Assembly (NCBI GenBank): GCA_003144275.1
Contig: NJBF01000001.1
Span: forward strand, 124,001-188,000
Direction: 5' to 3'
DNA length: 64,000 bases
Source: Candidatus Heimdallarchaeota archaeon B3_Heim
Lineage (GTDB): Archaea; Asgardarchaeota; Heimdallarchaeia; Hodarchaeales; Hodarchaeaceae
The notes under the pieces are model-generated. The model saw only the letters and a list, made by a program, of their open reading frames with translations. It was not told the origin of the DNA and did not search any database. The translations under genes and the position numbers were made by a program. Position 1 is the stretch's first letter. Each line of letters begins with the position of its first letter. Of this stretch, positions 36,673 through 45,543 are shown piece by piece.

Positions 36673-37944
36673 ATGGAATCAATTTTAAAAGATGCTTTAA
36701 GTGGAACAGGATCGTTCAAAAATCTAGGAGAGGTAAAACGGGAGCGAACTACACAATTTATACCATCACCTCCAAAAATTGATGATGAAATAGCAGACAT
36801 TTTGACAGAAAGACTGCCCAAAGTCCAAGTTATAGGAGTTGGAGGTGCAGGAAATAATGCAATTTTTCGATTAATGAACACAGAAGCAGATGCTGAATGT
36901 GTAGCGGTCAACACCGATGCTCAACATTTATTGTCAACACGTGCACACAAGAAGCTACTCATTGGAAAAGATACTTCCAGAGGATTTGGAGCAGGAAACA
37001 ACCCGGAAATTGGGGAAGCCGCTGCTCGAGAATCTATAGAAGATATCAAAAGTACTCTGAGTGCAAATATGGTATTTATTACATGTGGACTTGGTGGAGG
37101 AACAGGTACAGGTGCAGCTCACGTGATTGCGAGGCAAGCCAAAGAAAAAGGAGCCTTAACCGTATCAATCTGTACTTTACCCTTCCAAATGGAAGGTGTA
37201 AAGAGATATGAAAATGCACGTCAGGGATTAAAAAAATTGTATGATGCCTCTGACACTGTGATAGTCGTACCTAATGAAAAGCTTCTCGAGCTATCTGATG
37301 ATATTACAATGATGGCAGCATTCAGAATAGCTGATGCTGTCTTATTAAGAGCCGTAATGGCCATTACAGAGCTTATTACGAAACCACAACTTATTAACCT
37401 TGATTTTGCAGATGTAAAAAAGATACTAACTGAAGGTGGTATGGCAATGATTGGATTAGGGGAATCTGATCACCAGACTATGAAAGTTGATGAAGCTGTC
37501 TACGACGCATTAAGAAATCCATTACTTGATGATTTGGATATTAGTCGAGCAAAAAAAGGACTCATTTGTGTATCTGGTGGGGAAGGATTGGCCTTAAAGG
37601 ATGCAGAAGAAGCAGTGATGAAAATTGCTACAGAAATCGATAACTCTGCTGAAATCATTTGGGGAGCAACAATCGATCCAGACCTTGGAAATAAAATCCG
37701 AGTAATTGTTGTATTAAGTGATGTGCATTCACCTTTAACCGAAAATGAGGGATTATATTATTCAAAGAGTGATTTAGAGTCATTGCTTGCTGATCTAGAC
37801 TCACCTTTCTCGGTTATTTCGTCAAAAAATCGGGATTCAGGTGAGTTGAGAAACAATTTACCCTCCGCACGCTTCTCCTTGGAGGGTGATCATGACACAA
37901 GTGAAGGTAAAACTCGCAAAAAGAAATTCTTAGGGCTTTTTTGA
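36673..37944 (+). CDS. ftsZ: Cell division GTPase FtsZ
   Basis: The 423-residue tubulin-family GTPase forms the division ring. It has a ~50-residue N-terminal extension, then 'VIGVGGAGNNAIFRL', the signature loop 'CGLGGGTGTGAAHVIARQAK', and the T7 loop 'NLDFADVKKIL'. The C-terminus is a variable charged linker ending 'KTRKKKFLGLF', a short basic/hydrophobic tail that might anchor a partner. tRNA-Pro lies upstream on the same strand, but a separate promoter is expected. Confidence 0.97.
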   Translation: MESILKDALSGTGSFKNLGEVKRERTTQFIPSPPKIDDEIADILTERLPKVQVIGVGGAGNNAIFRLMNTEADAECVAVNTDAQHLLSTRAHKKLLIGKDTSRGFGAGNNPEIGEAAARESIEDIKSTLSANMVFITCGLGGGTGTGAAHVIARQAKEKGALTVSICTLPFQMEGVKRYENARQGLKKLYDASDTVIVVPNEKLLELSDDITMMAAFRIADAVLLRAVMAITELITKPQLINLDFADVKKILTEGGMAMIGLGESDHQTMKVDEAVYDALRNPLLDDLDISRAKKGLICVSGGEGLALKDAEEAVMKIATEIDNSAEIIWGATIDPDLGNKIRVIVVLSDVHSPLTENEGLYYSKSDLESLLADLDSPFSVISSKNRDSGELRNNLPSARFSLEGDHDTSEGKTRKKKFLGLF

Positions 37945-37975
37945 CTGATAGACAAATTTCGATTAAATCCCTAAC

Positions 37976-37984
37976 TTTTTTTTT
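37976..37984 (+). terminator. Oligo-T terminator after ftsZ
   Basis: Nine consecutive T residues occur about 30 bases after the ftsZ stop codon, between ftsZ and the convergent hypB gene. Confidence 0.45.
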
Positions 37985-38023
37985 ATTCTGTTCATGATAT
38001 TATTTTAACAATTTTTAGGGGAT

Positions 38024-38680
38024 TTAGTTAATACTTAGCCCAATTTTTTCAGCGAAAACTTCCATTCCTTCTCCGGTCTTTGTACTAGTGGGAACTACTT
38101 CTAGTTGAGGATATAATTCTCTAGATCCTTGCATAACTTCATGAATATCGATATCCATTGCTAGGGCAAGATCAATCTTGTTAAGGACAGCTAAATCGCT
38201 CATTCTGAAAGTAACAGGATGTTTTCGGAACACATACGGGCCTTCTGTTACACTTGTAATTGTTATCTTCTTATCAGCGCCAACATCAGTTGATGATGGG
38301 CAAATTAGATTTCCAACATTTTCAACAAAAATGAAGTCATATTTTTGAAGGTCAATGGTGTCCAGTGCTTTCTCAATCTGAAATGCCATGAGATGACACC
38401 CTCGTCCTGTATTAATCTGAATACATTTACTTCCAAATCTGCTAATTCTTTGAGCATCAATATCAGTTGCCAGATCTCCATTAATCACGAGTAACTTTTG
38501 ATTTTTGGCGAATTCTCTCGAAAAATATTCCAGGATGGAAGTTTTTCCAGATCCAACGCTTCCCATTATATCAATCATCGGAATATCAAAATTTTGTCTT
38601 TTTTGACGAATTCTTCCTGCAATTTGATCATTTTTCTCCTGAATCTTTTGATCTATCTGCACATTTATTACTTGGGGCAC
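38024..38680 (-). CDS. hypB: Hydrogenase nickel incorporation GTPase HypB
   Basis: The 218-residue GTPase inserts nickel into [NiFe] hydrogenases with HypA. It has the P-loop 'MGSVGSGKTSIL' near 40, the Walker B/switch 'GDLATDIDAQR', 'CHLMAFQIE', 'FVENVGNLICPS' and 'VLNKIDLA'. The family's N-terminal His-rich tail is absent. GTG start with GAGGA upstream. It is divergent from hypA with 70 bases between, a shared regulatory region. Confidence 0.95.
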   Translation of the reverse strand: MPQVINVQIDQKIQEKNDQIAGRIRQKRQNFDIPMIDIMGSVGSGKTSILEYFSREFAKNQKLLVINGDLATDIDAQRISRFGSKCIQINTGRGCHLMAFQIEKALDTIDLQKYDFIFVENVGNLICPSSTDVGADKKITITSVTEGPYVFRKHPVTFRMSDLAVLNKIDLALAMDIDIHEVMQGSRELYPQLEVVPTSTKTGEGMEVFAEKIGLSIN

Positions 38681-38750
38681 CTGTGGTTCCTCGTGTGAAT
38701 GAAGGAAAGAGTTTTTTTTATCTCTTCTGTGGGTGATAAACTGAACCTAA

Positions 38751-39122
38751 ATGCACGAATTTTCTCTAGCTCAATCAGTACAAGAAACAGTAGTGACTAT
38801 TGCGAAAGAACGTGCAGCAAAAGAAATAAAGAAGGTTATTCTCAAGTTTGGTGCATTTGCTCTAATTGAGGAAGATCAATTCAGATTCTGCTTTGATATC
38901 CTGAAAAAAGAATCAAAATTGCTCGAAAACGCAGAATTGGAGATAATTTGGATTTCAGGGGAACTAAGATGCCAAGAATGTAATTTTGAAGGGAAGATTG
39001 AAGATATCCCGCAGAAACATACCGAGCTTGCTCCCATATTTCAATGTCCGACATGTGAAAGTTTTGCAACAGATATAATATCAGGAACCGAAGCTAATAT
39101 TGACTCTATTGTAATCAATTAA
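38751..39122 (+). CDS. hypA: Hydrogenase nickel chaperone HypA
   Basis: The 123-residue protein starts with the nickel-binding 'MHEFSLAQSVQ' and carries the zinc ribbon 'CQECNFEGKIEDI...CPTC' near 75-105. It delivers nickel together with HypB. No hydrogenase subunits lie in the window, so the target is encoded elsewhere. Confidence 0.95.
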   Translation: MHEFSLAQSVQETVVTIAKERAAKEIKKVILKFGAFALIEEDQFRFCFDILKKESKLLENAELEIIWISGELRCQECNFEGKIEDIPQKHTELAPIFQCPTCESFATDIISGTEANIDSIVIN

Positions 39123-39177
39123 GATCGGCTCAAAGCTTACAACGATTTTCTCAAAAATCCAGCCCTCTAATATCATC

Positions 39178-39660
39178 CTACTTTACTATGCAATTAATAC
39201 GACTATTACGGGAGTCTAATACGCAATGAAAGATTGTTTTATTGTGGGGGAAAATAGTAATTTCGGTCTCTTTCCAATTTACGTTAATAATTTGACCTAC
39301 AAAAGCGTGATCCTTGAGTACAGGTTCACCTTGCATAACAACCATTGAATTATCTTCTTTGCTTACAAATAGGATATTATTTTTTCTTTGTGGATCGGCC
39401 ACTACCTCTGAGATTGGATGTATTTCTTCCCTGATTTCAAAACCTTTCGAGATCCATTTCATTCGAGTTCTAATTCCGAGGTTTTTTGTTTGTTGGAATA
39501 TTAAGATTCTAATTCCCGATACGATGAATCCTATTTTCTCTGCATTATCTTCAGTTTTTAATTCTTTATAGCCAGTAACTTGGAAACCGGGTGATTTTTC
39601 TTGGTTGGAAGGACTTAATGAACAATGAATACTCTTGATAATTATCTTTTTTCCAGCCAC
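39178..39660 (-). CDS. Protein of unknown function, soluble
   Basis: The 160-residue protein begins 'MAGKKIIIKSIHCSLSPSN' and is predicted beta-rich without a signal peptide or membrane helix. I recognise no family. It is convergent with hypA, 55 bases from its stop. The coding character (steady codon use, start region with TATA-like sequence beyond 39661) supports a real gene. Confidence 0.5.
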   Translation of the reverse strand: MAGKKIIIKSIHCSLSPSNQEKSPGFQVTGYKELKTEDNAEKIGFIVSGIRILIFQQTKNLGIRTRMKWISKGFEIREEIHPISEVVADPQRKNNILFVSKEDNSMVVMQGEPVLKDHAFVGQIINVNWKETEITIFPHNKTIFHCVLDSRNSRINCIVK

Positions 39661-39997
39661 ATTGTGAACCCCTAATGGAATTTTGAATTATTAGAAGTTA
39701 TTATTAATGTAACAACTAATTTTACACTCTAAACTGGCTCATCGAATTGAAATTTCAACCTGAAATTAGGAAAAAAGTCATAATTTATCCTAGTTAGGGT
39801 TTTTTGACGATTTCCTCTAATATTTAATATCCTCAGTCAGTAAATAGTGTGATATGATATATACTACTAACAACCTTTGATAAGATAATTAAATCTTTAC
39901 TTATTAAATGCTAATATCAGCAAATTGAAAATTTTATTTTCTTACTCCAAGGAGATTCGTATTTGTACAGAGATTCAAAAAGAAAGAGGAATAGATA
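39661..39997. other. Divergent intergenic region
   Basis: AT-rich stretch between the minus-strand unknown gene and the HDAC-like gene. A GAGGA site lies just before the TTG at 39998. No RNA gene is seen. Confidence 0.35.
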
Positions 39998-41041
39998 TTG
40001 AATTCAATTCGGTTTATTAGTAATTCTCTAGCAAAGAAGCATTCTAATGGAAAATTTCACCCCGAATCGCCTCAAAGAATTGAAATAATGGAAAAATGGG
40101 TTACTTCCCATTTGGATGATTCCATATCTTTTGAAATCTCCCATGAAATGGCAAATAAAGAGGAAATTTTATCTGTACATACTGAAGATCACTACAATTT
40201 AATTGAAAAGACAAAAAATTACGAGGGCCACTTTTATTTCGATGCAGACACAGCTGCTAATAGCTATTCCTATGAGGCGGCTATGCAAGCTGTCCAGATA
40301 GGAATACAAGCCGTTTTTGAAAGTACAAGGGATAATTCAGTATTCTGTCTTGTCCGTCCTCCTGGTCATCATGCAACTCAGCATTCCCCACAAGGTTTCT
40401 GCATCTTCAATAATATCGCTGTAGGGAGCCAAATCGCACTCAATAAGAAAAAATATCACCGTATTGCGATATTAGATATTGATCATCATTTTGGAAATGG
40501 AACTGCGTATATTACCGAATCTAACCCCGATATCTTATACATGAGTACCCATGCAGATCCGAGAATTTCCTATCCAGGATGTGGGTTCTCAGACGAAATT
40601 GGATTTGGAGAGGGACGAGGATTCAATGTGCCACTACCTCTTGGATACAGAGCCTCTGAAGCAGATCTAAAACTTTGCTTTGAATCGATTATCAATCCAA
40701 TAATATATCAATTCAAACCTGACTTTCTAGCTATAAGTGTAGGTTTTGATGCCTATGAAAGAGACCCCATCGGAGTACTAGGTGTAACTGTGAATGGATT
40801 CGGTTACATTGGAAAAATAATTAAAGAAATCACTGATAATCTTAAAATTCCTTATGCACATTTTTTGGAAGGAGGATACAATATTAATCTCTTACCAGAA
40901 TTATTATCAGCTTATGTTTCTCCATTTATTGGAAAAAGTGAAGTGAATTTGAAAATTGATCCTTCTCTTCAGGTAAAAGAGGAGACCAAATCAATAGTTC
41001 AAAGCTCTAAGAACGTGTTAAAAGATTACTGGTCTCTGTGA
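39998..41041 (+). CDS. Histone deacetylase-like hydrolase (HDAC/AcuC/AphA family)
   Basis: The 347-residue protein belongs to the arginase/deacetylase fold. It has 'HPESPQRIEIM' at the start, 'RPPGHHATQHSPQGFCIFNN' with the catalytic histidine pair, 'ILDIDHHFGNGTAYI' with zinc-binding Asp/His, and 'LAISVGFDAYERDP' with the third zinc ligand. It ends with 'FLEGGYNINLL'. Such enzymes remove acetyl groups from lysines or polyamines. A TTG start with GAGGA site is used. A histone gene lies 3 kb away, so histone lysine deacetylation is possible but unproven. Confidence 0.88.
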   Translation: MNSIRFISNSLAKKHSNGKFHPESPQRIEIMEKWVTSHLDDSISFEISHEMANKEEILSVHTEDHYNLIEKTKNYEGHFYFDADTAANSYSYEAAMQAVQIGIQAVFESTRDNSVFCLVRPPGHHATQHSPQGFCIFNNIAVGSQIALNKKKYHRIAILDIDHHFGNGTAYITESNPDILYMSTHADPRISYPGCGFSDEIGFGEGRGFNVPLPLGYRASEADLKLCFESIINPIIYQFKPDFLAISVGFDAYERDPIGVLGVTVNGFGYIGKIIKEITDNLKIPYAHFLEGGYNINLLPELLSAYVSPFIGKSEVNLKIDPSLQVKEETKSIVQSSKNVLKDYWSL

Positions 41042-41245
41042 TAAAGTTTGTTCTTATTGTAAAACATCTGTAATTATAAAAACAAATCTATTTGTATTTA
41101 CCAAAGATTTAAAATTCCTAGTCCTTATTTTTCATTGGAAGGATCCAATGATGTCTCTAGCCCTACCGATAAGGAAAACTGTGTAAAGTATCCCTAAGTG
41201 ATGAAGATCTTGAGTATAGAGGATCCTTTCATTTTGACCATTACT

Positions 41246-41710
41246 TCATGATTCCTTTTCAAAAAGTTCTTTTCTAATTTTGGAACTACTCAATTTTGTA
41301 CCCTTATTTGTAGTTACAATTGCAGAAAGAATGAGAATTAACGGAGATTTTTTTAACATGTTTCTCTCGCGGTTGATGGCTAGTGCTCCCGAATATGTTT
41401 CTTGTGAAACTAGTAGTGCTAGTAAATCGGATTTGCTTGCAATTTGTCCATCTTGACCTAAAGAATCAATTTTGACAATGGAACATCTATTATTACGGGA
41501 TTTGAAATAGTTCTCGAGTGCTAAATGACGTTCGCTGAACGGAAGAATGCGATCTCCAAGCACTTTAGGGTGATTATGTAAATATTTTTCACTAATCAAC
41601 CCAATTTGGATATATTCTGAATAATGTGACGCAAGATCCAAAATTAGTTTATGACCAGAATGGAGACGATCAAAAGTTCCACCTAAACCTAATTTTTCAA
41701 ATTTGGCCAT
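41246..41710 (-). CDS. Phosphopantetheine adenylyltransferase (archaeal type)
   Basis: The 154-residue enzyme makes dephospho-CoA from phosphopantetheine. It has the nucleotidyltransferase motif 'LGGTFDRLHSGHKLILDLA' near residue 8 and 'KLSSSKIRKELF' near 138. This is the archaeal/eukaryotic-type PPAT. It is divergent from the RNase P RNA gene. Confidence 0.92.
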   Translation of the reverse strand: MAKFEKLGLGGTFDRLHSGHKLILDLASHYSEYIQIGLISEKYLHNHPKVLGDRILPFSERHLALENYFKSRNNRCSIVKIDSLGQDGQIASKSDLLALLVSQETYSGALAINRERNMLKKSPLILILSAIVTTNKGTKLSSSKIRKELFEKES

Positions 41711-41780
41711 AGATTGTTCTCATCATACCTATTTACTTAAGTATGATTGAATGAAATATGATTAAGAAAAGCTTTTTTAT

Positions 41781-42090
41781 CGTGGGACGGGAAGTCTTCA
41801 ACGCAAGGAAGGAATATATTCTACTCTCGAGGACACGATGAGCCAAGATGATTCGGAGTGCAAATGAGTAGAGAAATCCTGAGCGGTTACTACCATATGA
41901 ATTAGGAGACGGGCTCTCGCATGAGGATGGGTGTGTCACCCAACAATGAGCGATAGGGTTAACCCTCCTAAGCGACAGGAGTAAGGGTCATAAAGCCCTT
42001 CATAAGAGAACTAGGCTGAATTTGGGATCCTCCCGTATATGTGGTCGCAGTGTTAGTGTTAAGGGCGACAGATCCAATATAACTTGTCAA
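41781..42090 (+). ncRNA. rnpB: RNase P RNA
   Basis: On the plus strand the region contains, in order, matches to the five conserved RNase P RNA segments: 'GGGAAGTC' (CR-I), 'AGTGCAAATGAGTAGAGAAA' (CR-II, cf. E. coli AGUGCAACAGAGAGCAAA), 'CCTCC...GGAGTAAGGGTCATAAAG' (CR-III), 'GAGAACTAGGCTG' (CR-IV), and 'GCGACAGATCC' (CR-V). The length of about 300 bases fits an archaeal RNA. The ends are approximate, because P1 could not be closed with confidence. Confidence 0.88.
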
Positions 42091-42154
42091 TATCTGAGTA
42101 TTTATTTTCAAAAATAAAAAGACAGGGGAGTAGGAAAATTGTTAATCCTACCTA

Positions 42155-43447
42155 CTAATCTGAATACGTATAGATTTTGATATTTAGTGGAATCTTTGTT
42201 ATATCGTGCTGTCGGGCACCAACAATGTTTTGTACACCCCGACTTGAGGCAATGTCCAACAACCTTTGGGTGATAATCCCATCAAAAATCACAGTTTCAA
42301 TATTTTCTGTGTTGAGGATTTTGTCTCGAAGATCACTGATGGGAATATTTTCCTCAATTATCTTAGAATTTTTGTCGAATAATGTTGCTTGTTGCTCAGG
42401 AAGATTTTCCACAACTTGAAGAAACTCGGGTGGTATTTTAGCTTGACTTGCTGGCTCTGATTTTCGTCTAATGACTATAGGAATTTCTTTTGTCACAAAA
42501 TCATTGTCTTCAGATTCGTCTGCAGTACTTTCTGAAAAATCATCATCCTCTGGGGTAATATTGAGCTCTTTCATAATCTGTTCAATAGGTATTTTTGTAC
42601 GAAGCGCTTTCAGTATTTCCTTACTTGATAATTCTTCAACTTCGTGGTTTGTTGGTGCTCTAGCGACGTAATCAAGATCTGCAAGGTGAATAAGTTCACG
42701 TAAAATGAGATCCCCACCATGATCCCCATCTAAAAATGCAGTTGTTACTTTTTTTCGTGTTAAATCAACAACCTCAGGTGGAACATCAGTTCCTTGCACA
42801 GAAATGACATTTCTAAATCCGTGTTTCAATAAATTAATTACATCAGCACGTCCTTCCACAATGATGAGATTATCGCTATCTAAAACCCCAGGACCTGCAG
42901 GTAATGCCGCTTTTCCAAATTTTTGGATAATACTTACTCTTGCTTCCTTCAGGACTTCATCTAAGACTGAAACTGAGTCAGGTGCAACCTCATGATCCCA
43001 TGTTTTCAAAATTCTAGAAGCACGCTGAACGATTTGTCGTCGTTTGCTCTCGCGTACGTCTTCAATCTTGAGTAGATTGATTTTTCCAACACAAGGACCA
43101 ACCCTATCGACCGTCTCTAAAGCAGCAGCAAGTAATGCTGTTTCGACACGATCCAATGATGATGGAATTATAAGTGTCCCAGTTGTTTTTCTTTGTCTCT
43201 TTTGATATTGCAGCTTTACAGCTATTCTACCTATTCTTGAAGTTTTTTGTAATTCACGTAAATCAAGCCCTTCGCCAATTAAACCTTCGGTTTGGCCAAA
43301 TAACGCGCCAATTATATCAGAGCGTTCAGCTACTCCGTTTATTGAGAATTTTTCGTGAATTAAGTATTTTACAGTACTAGTATCGATATCTTCTTCATTA
43401 GCCATTGAAGTTTCATCTCCAAATTTATGCGATGAAACAACACTCAC
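42155..43447 (-). CDS. dnaG: DnaG-like primase/exosome-associated protein
   Basis: The 430-residue protein has an archaeal DnaG N-terminal domain ('KYLIHEKFSINGVAERSDII'), a central 'GPCVGKINLLKIEDVRESKR', and a TOPRIM domain ('LIIVEGRADVINLLKHG', 'TAFLDGDHGGDLIL') near 195-260. The C-terminal region is longer and acidic. In archaea this protein binds the exosome and contributes poly(A) specificity, and primase activity is also reported. It stands alone, following RNase P RNA. Confidence 0.94.
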   Translation of the reverse strand: MSVVSSHKFGDETSMANEEDIDTSTVKYLIHEKFSINGVAERSDIIGALFGQTEGLIGEGLDLRELQKTSRIGRIAVKLQYQKRQRKTTGTLIIPSSLDRVETALLAAALETVDRVGPCVGKINLLKIEDVRESKRRQIVQRASRILKTWDHEVAPDSVSVLDEVLKEARVSIIQKFGKAALPAGPGVLDSDNLIIVEGRADVINLLKHGFRNVISVQGTDVPPEVVDLTRKKVTTAFLDGDHGGDLILRELIHLADLDYVARAPTNHEVEELSSKEILKALRTKIPIEQIMKELNITPEDDDFSESTADESEDNDFVTKEIPIVIRRKSEPASQAKIPPEFLQVVENLPEQQATLFDKNSKIIEENIPISDLRDKILNTENIETVIFDGIITQRLLDIASSRGVQNIVGARQHDITKIPLNIKIYTYSD

Positions 43448-43805
43448 TCCTATTACGACTGCTCCACCAAATATTTGATTGAATACTCCACAGATATGTG
43501 ACTGAGTAATGATGAATGAATAATGTAATAATCATGAAATGCGGTTTCACACGCGTTTTAATGATGTTCTAGTGAACATCAGCTTATTTTTCCCCAGTTT
43601 GACTTGTTCTGTTAATTTTCGGGGAATCATTGTTTTTTGAACTGTTCTCGGAATATTTACAATTTCGAGATTTGTCCTTTGTAATGATCATTATTTCGTA
43701 AACTAAATCAAAGGACTTAATTTAATTCTTAATGCTTACGATATATTCCTAGACCAACCAATTTTTTTAATTTATGGGTACAAATTAGAGCATTGTCTGG
43801 AAATT
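43448..43805. other. Intergenic region between dnaG and the histone gene
   Basis: No coding or structural RNA element is seen in this ~360-base stretch. It should contain the promoter of dnaG (minus strand) and the 3' end of the histone gene. Confidence 0.35.
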
Positions 43806-44024
43806 CTAAAGTAAAAATTTTACTTTATGTATGGCAAGAGTGATGTCCTCACCCTCGACTGTTTTCTTACCCGCGTGAGAGGCAATCTCTGTGCCGAGGC
43901 TTGCTATTTTTTCCCCATAATCCTCTAATTCTTTTTGTAGTACATGAATCGCCGATTTGGAAACACGATTGGCCCCGCTTTTTCTAATTATCCTATCTAT
44001 AGCTGAATTAGGAATTTCTACCAC
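43806..44024 (-). CDS. Archaeal histone
   Basis: I start at the GTG at 44024-44022, six bases after an AAGGTG site, which gives 72 residues. An upstream ATG at 44054 would add ten unsupported residues. The histone-fold motif is clear: 'IPNSAIDRIIRKSGANRVSK' followed by a long central helix and 'GKKTVEGEDITLAIHKVKFL'. It lacks the basic tails of eukaryotic histones. It wraps DNA as a polymerising dimer. Confidence 0.94.
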   Translation of the reverse strand: MVEIPNSAIDRIIRKSGANRVSKSAIHVLQKELEDYGEKIASLGTEIASHAGKKTVEGEDITLAIHKVKFLL

Positions 44025-44253
44025 GTAAAACACCTTAAAACAAACCGGTATCACCAGATAAAGGTGTATACCATATTTTTGAAGCAGTACAGATTAATTA
44101 AAAAGGTATTTTTCCTCTATTCAATATGTGTTTTGAAGTATATTTAAAATTCGTCTCTAAATACTGCTCATATAAGTATCTGACGACGTTCTTCATTATC
44201 TACTCCAAACTGAAGAAAGTAAAACGTCATTAAATTATTTGTGTTGAATACAA

Positions 44254-44772
44254 ATGGGAAAAAGACCCGCTCACTGCTATACTCGTATTGATCGACCACC
44301 TTTTACGCGTAAAAAGTTCATAAAAGGTGGACCCGACTCCAAAATTCGTACCTTTGATCTTGGTGCTCCTGGCACGGATTTTCCTATAGAGGTATCCTTA
44401 TTCGCAAAAGAGCGATGCCAAATCTCTCACAATGCACTAGAAGCAGCTAGAATACATGTTAACCGGTACTTGACAAGAAATCTCGGCCGTGAGAATTATC
44501 ATTATCGAGTATGTGTCTATCCTCATCACCGCATCCGAGAAAATAAGATGATGACAGGAGCTGGAGCAGATCGTATTCAAAACGGAATGCGAAAAGCCTT
44601 CGGCAAAGTTATTAGTGTTGCAGCACGAGTTTATGAAGAAGATAGATTATTATTTATACGCACTAATCTTGAAAATATGGAAGTCGCTAAAGATGCTCTT
44701 CGTCGTGGTAAAGCGAAATTTCCAACTCCTTGTCGTATAAGAATTACTAAGGGCGAAGATTTAGTAGCTTAA
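44254..44772 (+). CDS. rpl10e: Ribosomal protein uL16 (L10e)
   Basis: The 172-residue protein starts 'MGKRPAHCYTRIDRPPFTRK' and has the 'YHYRVCVYPHHRIRENKMMT' region and 'GAGADRIQNGMRKAFGK'. It belongs to the L16/L10e family near the peptidyl-transferase centre. The gene stands apart from other ribosomal genes. Confidence 0.97.
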   Translation: MGKRPAHCYTRIDRPPFTRKKFIKGGPDSKIRTFDLGAPGTDFPIEVSLFAKERCQISHNALEAARIHVNRYLTRNLGRENYHYRVCVYPHHRIRENKMMTGAGADRIQNGMRKAFGKVISVAARVYEEDRLLFIRTNLENMEVAKDALRRGKAKFPTPCRIRITKGEDLVA

Positions 44773-45125
44773 CCAACAATTTTGACTACTTTTTTCAAAA
44801 TTTATCTAGAAACATATCTGTATCATGGCAAATAATCTCTAAAAAAACATATCACAAATGAGAATGTCTTATTATAACTAATAATTGAGATATCCTTCAA
44901 TATAACAAATTGATCGTAAATCTACTAGCTTTACTCGAGGCTAGTTAAATTATAATCACCAAAATGATGAATACTGACCTATACTGATGATGGGTTCATA
45001 ATCGGACACCACTTGAACCTATTTATGATGTCCATGTACCTCACTGAGGAGATTTTCTCCTACAAATCATTGAAAGATATCTCTCAAGTTCCTGTAGCGC
45101 TCGATTCCTACAATATATTCACGAA
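44773..45125. other. Intergenic region between uL16 and pth2
   Basis: Nothing firm is visible. A stretch near 44995-45055 contains TGATGA and CTGA boxes like a C/D-box RNA, but spacing and closing stem do not fit well (see rejected items). Confidence 0.35.
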
Positions 45126-45503
45126 ATGGATTTGGAGGAGATTATAACGCTCGAATTAAAACAAGTACTGATTCTAAGAAAAGATCTAAAGATGTCAAAA
45201 GGAAAGGCAGCAGCTCAAGCATCTCACGCAGCTGTGAGTGCAGCGATTAAAATGATGAGACAGAATCCCGCACTATTCAATAAATGGTGGAATGGAGGCC
45301 AAATGAAAGTAGTTCTTGCAGTTGAATCTGAAACGCAACTAGAAGAAATTGAATCAAGAATAAGAAGAAGCGGTGTATTCGTCGCCAAAATCAATGATGC
45401 AGGAAGAACCCAGCTTCCTCCAGGGACGACAACCGCGCTTGGAATTGGCCCTCATAATCAATTGGAGATAGAGAAAATTACTTCTACCCTAAAACTATAT
45501 TGA
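45126..45503 (+). CDS. pth2: Peptidyl-tRNA hydrolase Pth2
   Basis: The 125-residue enzyme frees tRNA from stalled peptidyl-tRNA. It has 'QVLILRKDLKMSKGKAAAQA', 'WWNGGQMKVVLAVE', 'INDAGRTQLPPGTTTALGIG' and a short C-terminal helix, all typical for Pth2. It is followed by Pelota after 40 bases, so both act in translation clean-up. Confidence 0.95.
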   Translation: MDLEEIITLELKQVLILRKDLKMSKGKAAAQASHAAVSAAIKMMRQNPALFNKWWNGGQMKVVLAVESETQLEEIESRIRRSGVFVAKINDAGRTQLPPGTTTALGIGPHNQLEIEKITSTLKLY

Positions 45504-45543
45504 ATCAAGATACTTTTTGATGCTCTAGAAGGTATTCTTTCCA

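Noticed and set aside
42804..43380. Two plus-strand frames opposite dnaG
   Set aside because: They are mirror frames of the TOPRIM and N-terminal domains of dnaG.
44990..45060. C/D-box sRNA candidate with TGATGA and CTGA boxes
   Set aside because: The D' box, the spacing to C' and the closing stem do not fit a typical archaeal C/D RNA, so I did not list it.
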